DNA of 6,616 nt from Planctomycetaceae bacterium (GCA_030616935.1 JAUWWJ010000090.1:1-6616), one strand, 5' to 3'; counted from the stretch's first letter, positions 1-6,521 are shown. The notes: generated from the sequence alone by a model not told the origin. Program-made: numbers and translations.

Positions 1-1762
1 CTTCTTTCTGTATCTCAGGGTAAGAAGCAACGGCCTCTTTCGATTCACTGGTAAACGGCACCCACACACTTGCCATGTGGACCATGACAGTAATTGGAGC
101 ACTCGGAAGACTTCCACGAGACTGTGAGAGCCCGTACGACCTCCAGTTTGTTGAAAGAATAGTTTGCGTAATTGCACAGGCTGCGTGTTGAAATTGAAGT
201 GGGACACGATTGGCAAAGCGAAGCACATTCATGCTCTGACCCTCATCAAGATTGACGTGCTTCATCGCTTCATGAAGATCTCGCAAGGCAGCTTTTTTCA
301 TTTTTGATGGCGATTGTCGAGGTGTCAGCTTCGCCTCGGTCAAAATTTTGTCAGCCGCCTCTGTTCCTACGCCACCAAATGTAGTTGCCAGAAATTGACG
401 AAGGCTTCTCGCGTCACTTTCCGCTGCAAGTTCGGTAAGTGCCTCAAGCGAGACTTTTCTTGCAGCGGCAGCACCTCCGTACGCTAGAGCAGCTTCGATG
501 ACAAAAGGATTTCCTCGATAGACTCCGGGTGGTCGTGTTGCAGCAGTAAAGAATTCTCCCGGCACAACCTGATGAAGCCCAGCCAAAAGCCTCTGCTCAC
601 CAATAGGGACAACGCAATCTGTAGAGGGTGGAGGGATTCGAGTTGACTGAATTGCCGCGTAGAGAGCATCGGCTTCACCTCGCCCCAACTTTCCCGTGTT
701 GACTCGGGTTGAGAGATCCGCCGCGTTACAAAGTTTTCGAGCGGTGGTGGGTGATACACGAGAAAAACTTTGGTTGAGAAATTGAGATAATGTCATTTTT
801 GGCTGCTCTTGAAGCAGCGCGACAAGGCGGCCCAGTTCTACCCCATATGGATGAGGTTTAATTTCCTTTGGCTCTGGGGGAAGTTCGTGGTTTGCTCGTT
901 CAAGCAAACGCTCATTCCCATCTGGCCCTTGGAAATGAATACGTGTATGAGGGTTGGCAATTGCCGTTTGCTCCAAGTACTCCTCAACACTGCCACGACC
1001 GCGTTGGAATTTTGCCTCCATCTCGATGGTGACACGGGTGCCATGTTCGGTGTCCTCGTCGAGGTCATTTTTTGCGACCCATTCAATTCCACGCTTGTGC
1101 ATCATGGTATCACCAGCCTTGCCGGGTGGAATATCAACACCGGCACCTCGACCATTAAGGATTTCAGGTTGGTTTGTTTTTGTGTCGATGCGTAGTTCGT
1201 AGTAGTGAGCAGGATCCTTACGAGAGGTCTTTGAAATAATCTTTACAGGTTTGCCTGTTGTAAGTACCCCATACATTCCAGCAGCGGAAATTCCAATTCC
1301 TTGTTGTCCTCTACTCATCCTTAAACGATGGAACTTCGAACCATACAAAAGCTTTCCAAAGATAAGAGGTATCTGTTTTCGAACGATACCGGGCCCATTG
1401 TCTTGGACGCTTACAGCAAACCGATTCCCGGTTTCACCGGCCTGATCAATACGGACCCAGATTTCTGGAAGGATGCCTGCTTCTTCACATGCATCGAGTG
1501 AGTTGTCGACAGCCTCTTTGACACTCGTCAGCAGCGCTTTTCTTGGAGAGTCAAAGCCGAGTAAGTGACGGTTCTTTGCAAAGAACTCACTGACTGAAAT
1601 ATCTCGCTGTCCGGTTGCGAGTTTCTGAGCAGTGGCTCGCCGTTTTGTTCGTGGTCTTTTTACCTCTGCTACCGAGGCCGAACTCTTTTGGGTCGCAGTG
1701 TCACGAGAGGAACGGGCTTTTGTTTTTTTCTTTTTCTTGGTTCTTGTTGAAGAAGCGGCCAT
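1..1762 (-). CDS. top6B: DNA topoisomerase VI subunit B (type IIB, GHKL ATPase), C-terminus off the left edge
   Basis: This is the ATP-binding subunit of topoisomerase VI. With subunit A it makes an A2B2 enzyme that passes one DNA duplex through another, using ATP to close the B-subunit gate. The frame is open for 587 codons from the ATG at 1762 to the edge. Seen in order: a lysine/arginine-rich tail (residues 1-50); the family signature ISVSEFF (55-61); a GHKL fold with N-box EAVDNSLDAC (Glu83, Asn87), DNGPGI (121-126) and RGQQGIGIS (151-159); a strand HGTRVTIEM (240-248); an H2TH region (about 325-372); and the transducer, with RPPGVYRGNPF (410-420), LRFANRVPL (514-522), NWRSYGL (539-545) and TSESKEA (571-577, carrying the conserved lysine). 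The ATG is the only Met before the conserved core; the next in-frame Met is residue 149. No clear Shine-Dalgarno precedes it. Archaeal homologues are roughly 530-620 residues. This one is longer because of the tail and an insert at about 431-508, and perhaps 100 C-terminal residues are missing. Family assignment is very secure; the partner subunit A is not in the window. Confidence 0.96.
   Translation of the reverse strand, partial: MAASSTRTKKKKKTKARSSRDTATQKSSASVAEVKRPRTKRRATAQKLATGQRDISVSEFFAKNRHLLGFDSPRKALLTSVKEAVDNSLDACEEAGILPEIWVRIDQAGETGNRFAVSVQDNGPGIVRKQIPLIFGKLLYGSKFHRLRMSRGQQGIGISAAGMYGVLTTGKPVKIISKTSRKDPAHYYELRIDTKTNQPEILNGRGAGVDIPPGKAGDTMMHKRGIEWVAKNDLDEDTEHGTRVTIEMEAKFQRGRGSVEEYLEQTAIANPHTRIHFQGPDGNERLLERANHELPPEPKEIKPHPYGVELGRLVALLQEQPKMTLSQFLNQSFSRVSPTTARKLCNAADLSTRVNTGKLGRGEADALYAAIQSTRIPPPSTDCVVPIGEQRLLAGLHQVVPGEFFTAATRPPGVYRGNPFVIEAALAYGGAAAARKVSLEALTELAAESDARSLRQFLATTFGGVGTEAADKILTEAKLTPRQSPSKMKKAALRDLHEAMKHVNLDEGQSMNVLRFANRVPLQFQHAACAITQTILSTNWRSYGLSQSRGSLPSAPITVMVHMASVWVPFTSESKEAVASYPEIQKE
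260..403 (-). other. Second H2TH-like segment inserted in the topoisomerase VI B transducer (residues 454-501)
   Basis: The segment starts LRQFLATTF, continues through VGTEAADKIL and ends LHEAMK. It lies inside a stretch of about 78 residues (431-508) separating two transducer motifs, AYGG and VLRFANRVPL, which in the archaeal proteins I recall are much closer together. Its ungapped match to residues 325-372 suggests an internal duplication. The pattern V-G-T-x-x-A-x-K-I-L-x-E-A resembles archaeal H2TH domains, from memory, even more than copy 1 does. A helical insert of independent origin remains possible. Confidence 0.55.
647..790 (-). other. H2TH region of topoisomerase VI B, copy 1 (residues 325-372)
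   Basis: This helix-two-turn-helix segment follows the ATPase domain at the normal place for the family. It starts LSQFLNQSF, continues through VSPTTARKL and ends near LYAAIQ. Aligned without gaps to residues 454-501 of the same protein it shares 14 of 48 residues, including L-x-QFL, F, V, A-x-K and the later L and A. In archaeal structures this domain lies between the ATPase and transducer domains. Confidence 0.7.
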
Positions 1763-1873
1763 AGTTCTACAAATTTGGAGATTCGACTGGAATGAAGCCC
1801 GGAATTCGGTGGTCCGGGTAAGTGAGGCAAAGTGTAGTGATATTTCCTGTTCAAAATCCAACCGTACCGATAG

Positions 1874-1889
1874 GTCTGCCGGGGCAGAC
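1874..1889. promoter_or_regulatory. Perfect 7-bp inverted repeat, possible operator or RNA hairpin
   Basis: GTCTGCC and GGCAGAC flank a central GG. As RNA it would form an 8-bp stem, counting one G-U and one A-U outer pair, with a CGGG loop. Only three T residues follow on the plus strand, so it is a poor terminator candidate. It lies about 110 bp upstream of the topoisomerase start and about 230 bp upstream of the 2121 start. Its role is unknown. Confidence 0.3.
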
Positions 1890-2108
1890 TTTATCCGTGG
1901 GGTTATTGGAACGGCTTCGCAGGTGTCCCCATGATGCTACTGGGGCGGGTATGCCGAAGCGATTTCAGGGGGAATCTCTTCCCTGGAGGGATCGTGATGG
2001 ATTACGGGTAAGGGCCACGGAGGGCCGTCCTGTGATTTCTGATCGCCGGTCTCTGGTGCGTGAGAGGGCTTTTGCAGGCGTTCAAAGTGACGAAATGACA
2101 GCTTTTAT

Positions 2109-2112
2109 GGAG
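2109..2112 (+). promoter_or_regulatory. Ribosome binding site for the 2121 gene
   Basis: GGAG ends 8 bases before the ATG at 2121. This supports that start over the next in-frame Met at codon 10, which would cut into the signal peptide. Confidence 0.65.
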
Positions 2113-2120
2113 AAAAAACA

Positions 2121-2465
2121 ATGAGTGCTCGACGAACCCGACTTGCCATGACGCTGTGTGCTGTCATCACTGCGGGATTGTTTTCACAGGCTGTTCATGC
2201 CAACCCAATAAATGGGGGTGTCGAGGCTCCAGTACCAGATGTTTTTTCGAACTATTACTATCCCCCGATTCCTCCAGGTCCATATCCTGGTGTGGGAGCA
2301 CAACTCTACGTTTCACCACAACCTGTGCCAGCTCGTGTTGGTCATACATGGGTGACGTACCCACCATTTATGCCTCATGAGTTTCTCTATCAGCACCGAC
2401 GGCGGTACGTACGCTGTTCCGGAGCGATGGGTACGCGAAATGTTACTAATGCCTATTGGTGGTAA
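2121..2465 (+). CDS. Small exported Tyr/Pro-rich protein, no named family
   Basis: I do not recognise a named family. The 114-residue product begins with a classical Sec signal peptide: basic SARRTR, a hydrophobic stretch at about 8-24, and a probable cleavage site after VHA (residue 27). The mature part of about 87 residues has no further membrane segment. It is rich in proline, tyrosine and tryptophan, with NYYYPPIPPGPYPG (44-57), then a W-V-T-Y-PP-F-MP-HEFLYQHRRRY segment, and it ends in YWW. It has a single mature cysteine (about residue 99), so no intramolecular disulfide is expected. The next gene is 50 bp downstream on the same strand, encodes a similar small exported protein and is probably co-transcribed. 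Location is inferred as periplasmic or cell-surface. The aromatic/proline composition hints at a structural or surface role, but no function can be assigned. Confidence 0.78.
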   Translation: MSARRTRLAMTLCAVITAGLFSQAVHANPINGGVEAPVPDVFSNYYYPPIPPGPYPGVGAQLYVSPQPVPARVGHTWVTYPPFMPHEFLYQHRRRYVRCSGAMGTRNVTNAYWW

Positions 2466-2515
2466 CCCAGAATTACGAAGTGTGATTTCTACTAACTAGC
2501 GAAAGAAACTGACTA

Positions 2516-2911
2516 ATGAAGACCTCCCAATTTCTACTGCTCAGCCGTGTGATAATGGCAGCCATTATCATGGTCACTTTTCTGCAGGCCGTTGAGGCTG
2601 GAGGCCACCGAGCGACAGAAAAACGATATTTTCTAAGAGGTCGAAACAAGAGTTGGCATAGTGGTTGGTATAACCCAGACGTCGGGCGACCTGTGCCATT
2701 GGTCGTGCCACCAACGGCAGAGTTCGTGAGTGAATATAGTTGGGGTGTACCGAGTTCGCGCGTGATGCCTCTCTATCAGCAGTATCGCAAGCCATACCCC
2801 GGTGCCGCCTATGTGCCAGGGTCTCGTCCACTTATGCCAACACCTCAACACCCGAGTGATACCGTGCAATTTGGTATTCATGCAATTCGAGGCCCATGGG
2901 GTAGCTACTAA
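2516..2911 (+). CDS. Small exported Pro/Tyr/Arg-rich protein, no named family
   Basis: I do not recognise a named family. The 131-residue product has a signal peptide (MKTSQ, then a hydrophobic stretch at about 6-23) with likely cleavage after VEA (residue 28). The mature chain is basic and rich in Gly, Pro, Tyr and Trp, with no second membrane segment and no cysteine. A central segment, YSWGVPSSRVMPLYQQYRKPY, is loosely like the W/MP/LYQ segment of the upstream neighbour, which suggests two diverged members of one family. Upstream of the ATG at 2516 there is only a weak purine tract (GAAAGAAA), so translation may depend partly on the preceding gene. No terminator is visible directly after the stop. 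Export is well supported; function is unknown. Confidence 0.75.
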   Translation: MKTSQFLLLSRVIMAAIIMVTFLQAVEAGGHRATEKRYFLRGRNKSWHSGWYNPDVGRPVPLVVPPTAEFVSEYSWGVPSSRVMPLYQQYRKPYPGAAYVPGSRPLMPTPQHPSDTVQFGIHAIRGPWGSY

Positions 2912-3165
2912 AACACATTCACGGGTGACCGCAGAATCAATGTATGACAATCGGTTATGGGCTTCATTGTCATTGAAGTCCTGTGAACGGGTGCTTGCTT
3001 GATTCCTCTGGTATCACTTTGTCTATTCAGAAGACGCATGAACTTAGTAGCTGTCTTATACCCCCTTTGTTCAGCTGATGTGGAGGCGTGTCGTTCGTGC
3101 TTAAAATACTTGTTTTTAAACAAATATGAACTGGAAGTAAGACTTGCCCGGTGAAGGAGATTAGT
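2912..3165 (+). other. Intergenic region upstream of the cytochrome/DUF1501 operon
   Basis: No credible gene is seen here. A weak 5-bp inverted repeat (CTTCA at 2962-2966, TGAAG at 2974-2978) follows the exported-protein gene but lacks a T-run, so it is not a convincing terminator. An AT-rich block at about 3101-3123 contains a TAAAAT hexamer (3102-3107) that could serve as a -10 element, but I see no well-spaced -35. The promoter for the 3213 operon most plausibly lies here. Confidence 0.4.
3110..3123. promoter_or_regulatory. AT-rich perfect palindrome, possible operator
   Basis: TTGTTT and AAACAA flank a central TT. The palindrome lies directly after a TAAAAT hexamer and about 100 bp before the GTG start of the cytochrome/DUF1549 gene. 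Position and symmetry fit a repressor or activator site near a promoter. No T-run or GC-rich stem supports a terminator. Chance occurrence in AT-rich DNA cannot be excluded. Confidence 0.3.
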
Positions 3166-3204
3166 ATGAATGAAGATGAGTTAAGCCGGGTTTTATTCAT
3201 GTAG
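3166..3204 (+). CDS. Possible 12-codon leader ORF coupled to the cytochrome/DUF1549 gene
   Basis: ATG at 3166 is preceded by a strong Shine-Dalgarno, AAGGAG (3154-3159), at 6-base spacing. That is the best ribosome site in the window. It opens a frame encoding MNEDELSRVLFM and stops at TAG (3202-3204). The stop overlaps AGGA (3203-3206), the ribosome site for the GTG start at 3213, in a different frame. This arrangement fits translational coupling, in which ribosomes ending the leader re-initiate on the GTG. The peptide shows no run of a single amino acid that would suggest classical attenuation. Alternatively the site is a chance ORF or a standby ribosome-loading site. No coding conservation can be judged from one sequence. 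Confidence 0.35.
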   Translation: MNEDELSRVLFM

Positions 3205-3206
3205 GA
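3203..3206 (+). promoter_or_regulatory. Ribosome binding site deciding the GTG start at 3213
   Basis: AGGA lies 6 bases before the GTG. The frame has a stop at 3177-3179 and no other ATG, GTG or TTG before 3213, and starting there gives an intact signal peptide. The site overlaps the stop codon of the 12-codon leader ORF. Confidence 0.6.
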
Positions 3207-3212
3207 AAAAGA

Positions 3213-6032
3213 GTGTATCCACTTCAAAAACGACCAGTTATCCAAATAGCCTTCTCAGTGAGTCTGCTGGCGGGTGCTACTTTTTCAGTTGGGTCGAAAG
3301 CAAGCGTTTTTGATGACGAACGCTTCTTTGAGACAAAGGTGCGTCCACTGCTGGTTGCCAAATGTTATGAGTGCCACTCGGAAGAGATTTCAGAGGCAGG
3401 ACTCAGGCTGGATAGTCATCAATCCGTTTTAAAAGGTAGTGATGTTGGAATCATAGTCACGCCTGGTGATATTGATGCGAGCAAGATTATCACAGTCATT
3501 AAGTCTCGTGGTGACATTGCTATGCCACCCGATGAGAAACTTACTGCAGAAGAAATAAAAATACTTGAAGAATGGGTGAAGCGTGGTGTTCCTTGGAGTG
3601 GGGCAGGGTCGGAGAAAGACCCACTCTCAAATGGAAGTGAGTCTATTTCGGAGAGAATTGCATCGGCAGAGAAATCACATTGGTCATTTCAGCCGATCCT
3701 TCGTTATGAACCACCAGCTTTTCCTGAAGAGTTGCCGGCTCGCCTTCGTGAGAACTGGTCGAGGAATCGAATTGATCGGTTTCTTGCCGTGAAGATGCTT
3801 GAACAAGGGATTCAGCCTGCCGAGGAAGCGTCGCCCTATGCGATCATTCGAAGGCTTTCCTACAATCTCACGGGTCTCCCTCCTTCTGTCAATGATGTTG
3901 AAGCATTTGCAGCAAATCCTACTGAGACTGCGTACCGTGCGTATGCAGAGCGTCTCCTTAATTCTGCAGAGCATGCGGAGCACTGGGCTCGCCATTGGCT
4001 TGATCTCGCTCGCTATGCGGACACCATTGGTTATGCCTTTGGTGGACAGTCAAATAAGAGTCCATTTGCATGGACGTATCGGGATTGGGTCGTGCAAGCG
4101 TTTCATGATGATTTGCCATATAACCGGTTTGTCACACTGCAAGTGGCAGCCGACCTTATAACACCCGAGGTACCAAAAAAAGATCTTGCAGCACTTGGCT
4201 TCCTGACAGTTGGGCGAACCTTTCGGGGCAATGTTCATGACATTATCGATGATCGAATAGATCTTGTGACTCGTGGGCTGATGGGGCTGTCTGTTGCCTG
4301 TGCTCGCTGCCATGATCATAAGTATGAACCAGTCGGCATCGACGATTACTATGCTCTTCATGGCATCTTTGCCAGTACTGAAACGCCTGAAGAATTGCCA
4401 ATTATTGGAGAGCCCCCGCAGACTCAAGAAGCCAAAGCATTTGCTGAAAAGATGGCAGAACTTGAGCAGAACCTTGTTGACCATGAACAGGCAATCTATG
4501 ACCGAGCCCTTCGAGAGGCGGTTGCCCATGCAGCAGATTATCTGACCGAAGTTGCTCGGCCATCAGAAAAGAAGGATGGAAGATTGCCGCTAATGCAGGA
4601 TGGTTATGAGATAAGGCCTCTCATCCTTGGGCGACTGGAGAGACTTCTTCGTGCCAAGAATCCTTCTCATCCTATTCTTGGGCCTTGGGTTCAGCTTTCT
4701 AAAGTACCTGATGATATGTTTGCAGCTGATGCTGGTGGGATACTGAATCAATGTATTAGTTCTATTCCTAATCTCAATATGTGCGTTGAGCAGGAACTTA
4801 TTTCTACAAAGCCTCGTTCACTGAAAGATCTTGCAGCTGCATACGGCCGTCTTATTGCAAGAGTTGCTGATAGTGGAAATGAAGAAGTGAAGAGTCGAAT
4901 TAAGGATTCAAAAGATCTTCATTCGATCTGGTTAGTATTTGGCAAAGTAGGAACCCCCTTTGTTGTTCTGGAAAATGAGTGGAAGAGTGTCTCGAAGCGA
5001 TCAGAGCGAGACGAACACAGCAAAAGAAAGAGGAAGATGCTTGCGCATCAGGCAGACGCACCGGGTGGTCCTCCTCGTGCCATGGTGCTTGTTGATAAAG
5101 CCAAACCGACTGAGAGTTTTGTCTTCTTACGGGGGATTCCAGGGAGGCGAGGAGAAAAGATGGACCGGCGGGTTCCTCAGATCCTCGGCGGGGAGCTTGT
5201 TGACAAACAATCAAGTGGCCGCCGGGATCTTGCAGGAATGATTGTCAATCCTGAAAATCCTCTCACAGCTCGTGTCTTTGTGAACTGGGCATGGACTCAT
5301 CATTTTGGTCACGGTCTTATCCCTACTCCGGGAGATCTTGGTTTGCGGGGCGAGCCTCCATCCCATCCGGAATTACTCGATGACCTTGCAAGACGATTTA
5401 TTGATGAAGGGAAATGGAGCGCACGATGGCTTCATCGAGAGATCATTTTGAGTCAGGCTTGGCGGCAATCATCAATTGCACAGCCAGAAGCATTAGTGAG
5501 GGACCCAGAGAATACGTACTACAGCCGATCTCGTCGTCGGCGTCTTTCGTGGGAGTCTTGGCGAGACAGCCTTCTCGTGGCTGCAGGTACTCTCCAGCTC
5601 AGCCCACGTGGTGGCCCGGGCATAAATCCGCTTGACCCAAGTAACGGTGCGAGGCGAACGCTTTATAGCTGGGTTGATCGACAGGATGTGCCTGGGATTT
5701 TGAGGGCGTTTGATATTGCTAACCCAGATACGGCAGTCCATGTTCGGCCTGCTACGCTGGTTCCCCAGCAGGGTCTTGTCATGCTGAACTCCCCACTCGT
5801 TATTGACGCAGCAAAGAAAGTGGCTGAGCGATTGCCAGACGAATCCAATACTCAAGCACGTATCGAACAGCTTTGGGAAATTGTCTTCGCTCGAAATCCT
5901 CGAAGAGATGAGGTTCAAAGAGTACAAGATGGGATAGAAAGAGCAAAAGGTTCACCATCAGGTGACTTTGGTGTTTGGCCGCAACTTGCTCAAGCACTGC
6001 TGGCAACAGCTGAATTTCAATATGTTGATTAA
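3213..6032 (+). CDS. Exported planctomycete cytochrome c / DUF1549 / DUF1553 protein
   Basis: The 939-residue product has a Sec signal peptide (about 1-30). Next comes a planctomycete-type cytochrome c domain (about 40-110): heme site CYECH (Cys51, Cys54, His55) and MPPDEKLT with Met104 as the likely distal ligand. DUF1549 spans about 185-390, with RRLSYNLTGLPPS, HWLDLARYADT and a second CxxCH, CARCHDHKYEPV (Cys363, Cys366, His367). A variable, partly helical and charged linker runs from about 400 to 650. DUF1553 (about 655-870) shows NPLTARVFVNWAWTHHFG, GDLGLRGEPPSHPELLD, SWESWRDSLL and VPQQGLVMLNSPL. The C-terminus ALLATAEFQYVD is typical, so the protein looks complete. The family is abundant in planctomycetes, usually paired with DUF1501 as here (27 bp downstream). 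Its biochemistry is not established; an exported redox or polymer-processing role is inference. The GTG start is fixed by a nearby upstream stop and the ribosome site at 3203. Confidence 0.95.
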   Translation: MYPLQKRPVIQIAFSVSLLAGATFSVGSKASVFDDERFFETKVRPLLVAKCYECHSEEISEAGLRLDSHQSVLKGSDVGIIVTPGDIDASKIITVIKSRGDIAMPPDEKLTAEEIKILEEWVKRGVPWSGAGSEKDPLSNGSESISERIASAEKSHWSFQPILRYEPPAFPEELPARLRENWSRNRIDRFLAVKMLEQGIQPAEEASPYAIIRRLSYNLTGLPPSVNDVEAFAANPTETAYRAYAERLLNSAEHAEHWARHWLDLARYADTIGYAFGGQSNKSPFAWTYRDWVVQAFHDDLPYNRFVTLQVAADLITPEVPKKDLAALGFLTVGRTFRGNVHDIIDDRIDLVTRGLMGLSVACARCHDHKYEPVGIDDYYALHGIFASTETPEELPIIGEPPQTQEAKAFAEKMAELEQNLVDHEQAIYDRALREAVAHAADYLTEVARPSEKKDGRLPLMQDGYEIRPLILGRLERLLRAKNPSHPILGPWVQLSKVPDDMFAADAGGILNQCISSIPNLNMCVEQELISTKPRSLKDLAAAYGRLIARVADSGNEEVKSRIKDSKDLHSIWLVFGKVGTPFVVLENEWKSVSKRSERDEHSKRKRKMLAHQADAPGGPPRAMVLVDKAKPTESFVFLRGIPGRRGEKMDRRVPQILGGELVDKQSSGRRDLAGMIVNPENPLTARVFVNWAWTHHFGHGLIPTPGDLGLRGEPPSHPELLDDLARRFIDEGKWSARWLHREIILSQAWRQSSIAQPEALVRDPENTYYSRSRRRRLSWESWRDSLLVAAGTLQLSPRGGPGINPLDPSNGARRTLYSWVDRQDVPGILRAFDIANPDTAVHVRPATLVPQQGLVMLNSPLVIDAAKKVAERLPDESNTQARIEQLWEIVFARNPRRDEVQRVQDGIERAKGSPSGDFGVWPQLAQALLATAEFQYVD

Positions 6033-6059
6033 TCAATACATTCGAAGAGGATTGAGATT

Positions 6060-6521
6060 ATGAACTCCAACTATCTATTTCGAGATTTTTCAAGGCGAGA
6101 ACTGCTCAAGCGTTCTGGCCTTGGTGTCGGTTGGATGGCTGCTTCAACAGTTCTTCAAGAGAGTCTTCGTGCGAATCCGTCGACTCTGAATCAACGTAAT
6201 CCACATACACTTGCGGCACGTCGCCCACACTTTCCTGCGCGTGCAAAAGCGGTCATTCATATTTTTGCAAATGGTGGCCCAAGTCATATCGATACATTTG
6301 ACCCGAAGCCAAAACTTGAAGAATATGCTGGTCGTGAAATCCCCGGATCATTGAAAACGGAGCGACGAACAGGAGCGGCATTACCGTCACCGTTTCAATT
6401 TCAACAACACGGAGAAAGTGGACTGCCGGTCAGCGAACTTTTCCCATCGGTGGCTCGCCATGCTGATCGATTACTTGTTGTTCGATCAATGCACGCAGAC
6501 GTGCCCAATCACGAGCCCTAA
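6060..6521 (+). CDS. DUF1501 Tat-exported protein, N-terminal part ending at a premature TAA
   Basis: DUF1501 proteins are related to the alkaline phosphatase/sulfatase fold and accompany DUF1549/DUF1553 proteins in planctomycetes; their substrate is unknown. The start is marked by a twin-arginine signal, SRRELLK (residues 11-17), followed by a weakly hydrophobic GLGVGWMAAS stretch. The family core begins at AVIHIFANGGPSHIDTFDPKPKLEEYAG (64-91) and runs to RSMHADVPNHEP (142-153). AGAGG at 6045-6050 is the probable ribosome site, 9 bases before the ATG. The frame then meets TAA (6519-6521) after only 153 codons, whereas full-length members have about 400-500 residues. Homologous sequence resumes directly after the stop in the same frame, so this is a single-codon interruption and not a naturally short protein. 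It is either a real nonsense mutation making a pseudogene, a sequence error or, less likely, a recoded stop. Confidence 0.85.
   Translation: MNSNYLFRDFSRRELLKRSGLGVGWMAASTVLQESLRANPSTLNQRNPHTLAARRPHFPARAKAVIHIFANGGPSHIDTFDPKPKLEEYAGREIPGSLKTERRTGAALPSPFQFQQHGESGLPVSELFPSVARHADRLLVVRSMHADVPNHEP

Larger units (their letters stand above)
1763..2120. other. Divergent intergenic region with short inverted repeats
   Basis: This stretch separates the minus-strand topoisomerase gene from the plus-strand exported-protein genes, so it should hold promoters for both directions. I see no convincing -35/-10 pair. It contains several small GC-rich inverted repeats: 1798-1803 with 1813-1818, 1874-1880 with 1883-1889, 1927-1931 with 1941-1945, and 1980-1984 with 1987-1991. 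They could be operators or a folded 5' leader of the 2121 gene. A GTG-started frame at 1822-2124 crosses the region but has no ribosome binding site and no recognisable protein features. Confidence 0.5.

Noticed and set aside
484..759. Minus-strand frame of 91 codons overlapping the topoisomerase gene
   Set aside because: It is in another frame of the same strand; the topoisomerase frame stays open throughout with conserved motifs on both sides.
809..1195. Plus-strand frame of 128 codons
   Set aside because: It lies antisense to the ATPase and H2TH coding part of topoisomerase VI B, whose protein motifs are unmistakable; the plus-strand product has no protein-like pattern.
1723..1729. Seven-T run (A-run on the coding strand) in the lysine tract of topoisomerase VI B, considered as a slippage or frameshift site
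   Set aside because: The frame is continuous from the ATG through the tract into the conserved core, so no frameshift is needed; it is simply lysine codons.
1822..2124. A 100-codon plus-strand frame starting with GTG and ending in an ATGA overlap with the 2121 gene
   Set aside because: The overlap is suggestive, but there is no ribosome site before the GTG, no signal peptide, domain or recognisable composition, and the region is full of inverted repeats. More likely a chance frame.
2633..2950. Minus-strand frame of 105 codons
   Set aside because: Antisense to the second small exported protein, which has a clear signal peptide; the antisense product shows no features.
2962..2978. Small inverted repeat after the second exported-protein gene, considered as a terminator
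   Set aside because: The stem is only 5 bp, not GC-rich, and no T-run follows.
4050..4529. Minus-strand frame of 159 codons
   Set aside because: Antisense to the conserved DUF1549 domain, including the CARCHDHKYEP motif; a shadow of that gene.
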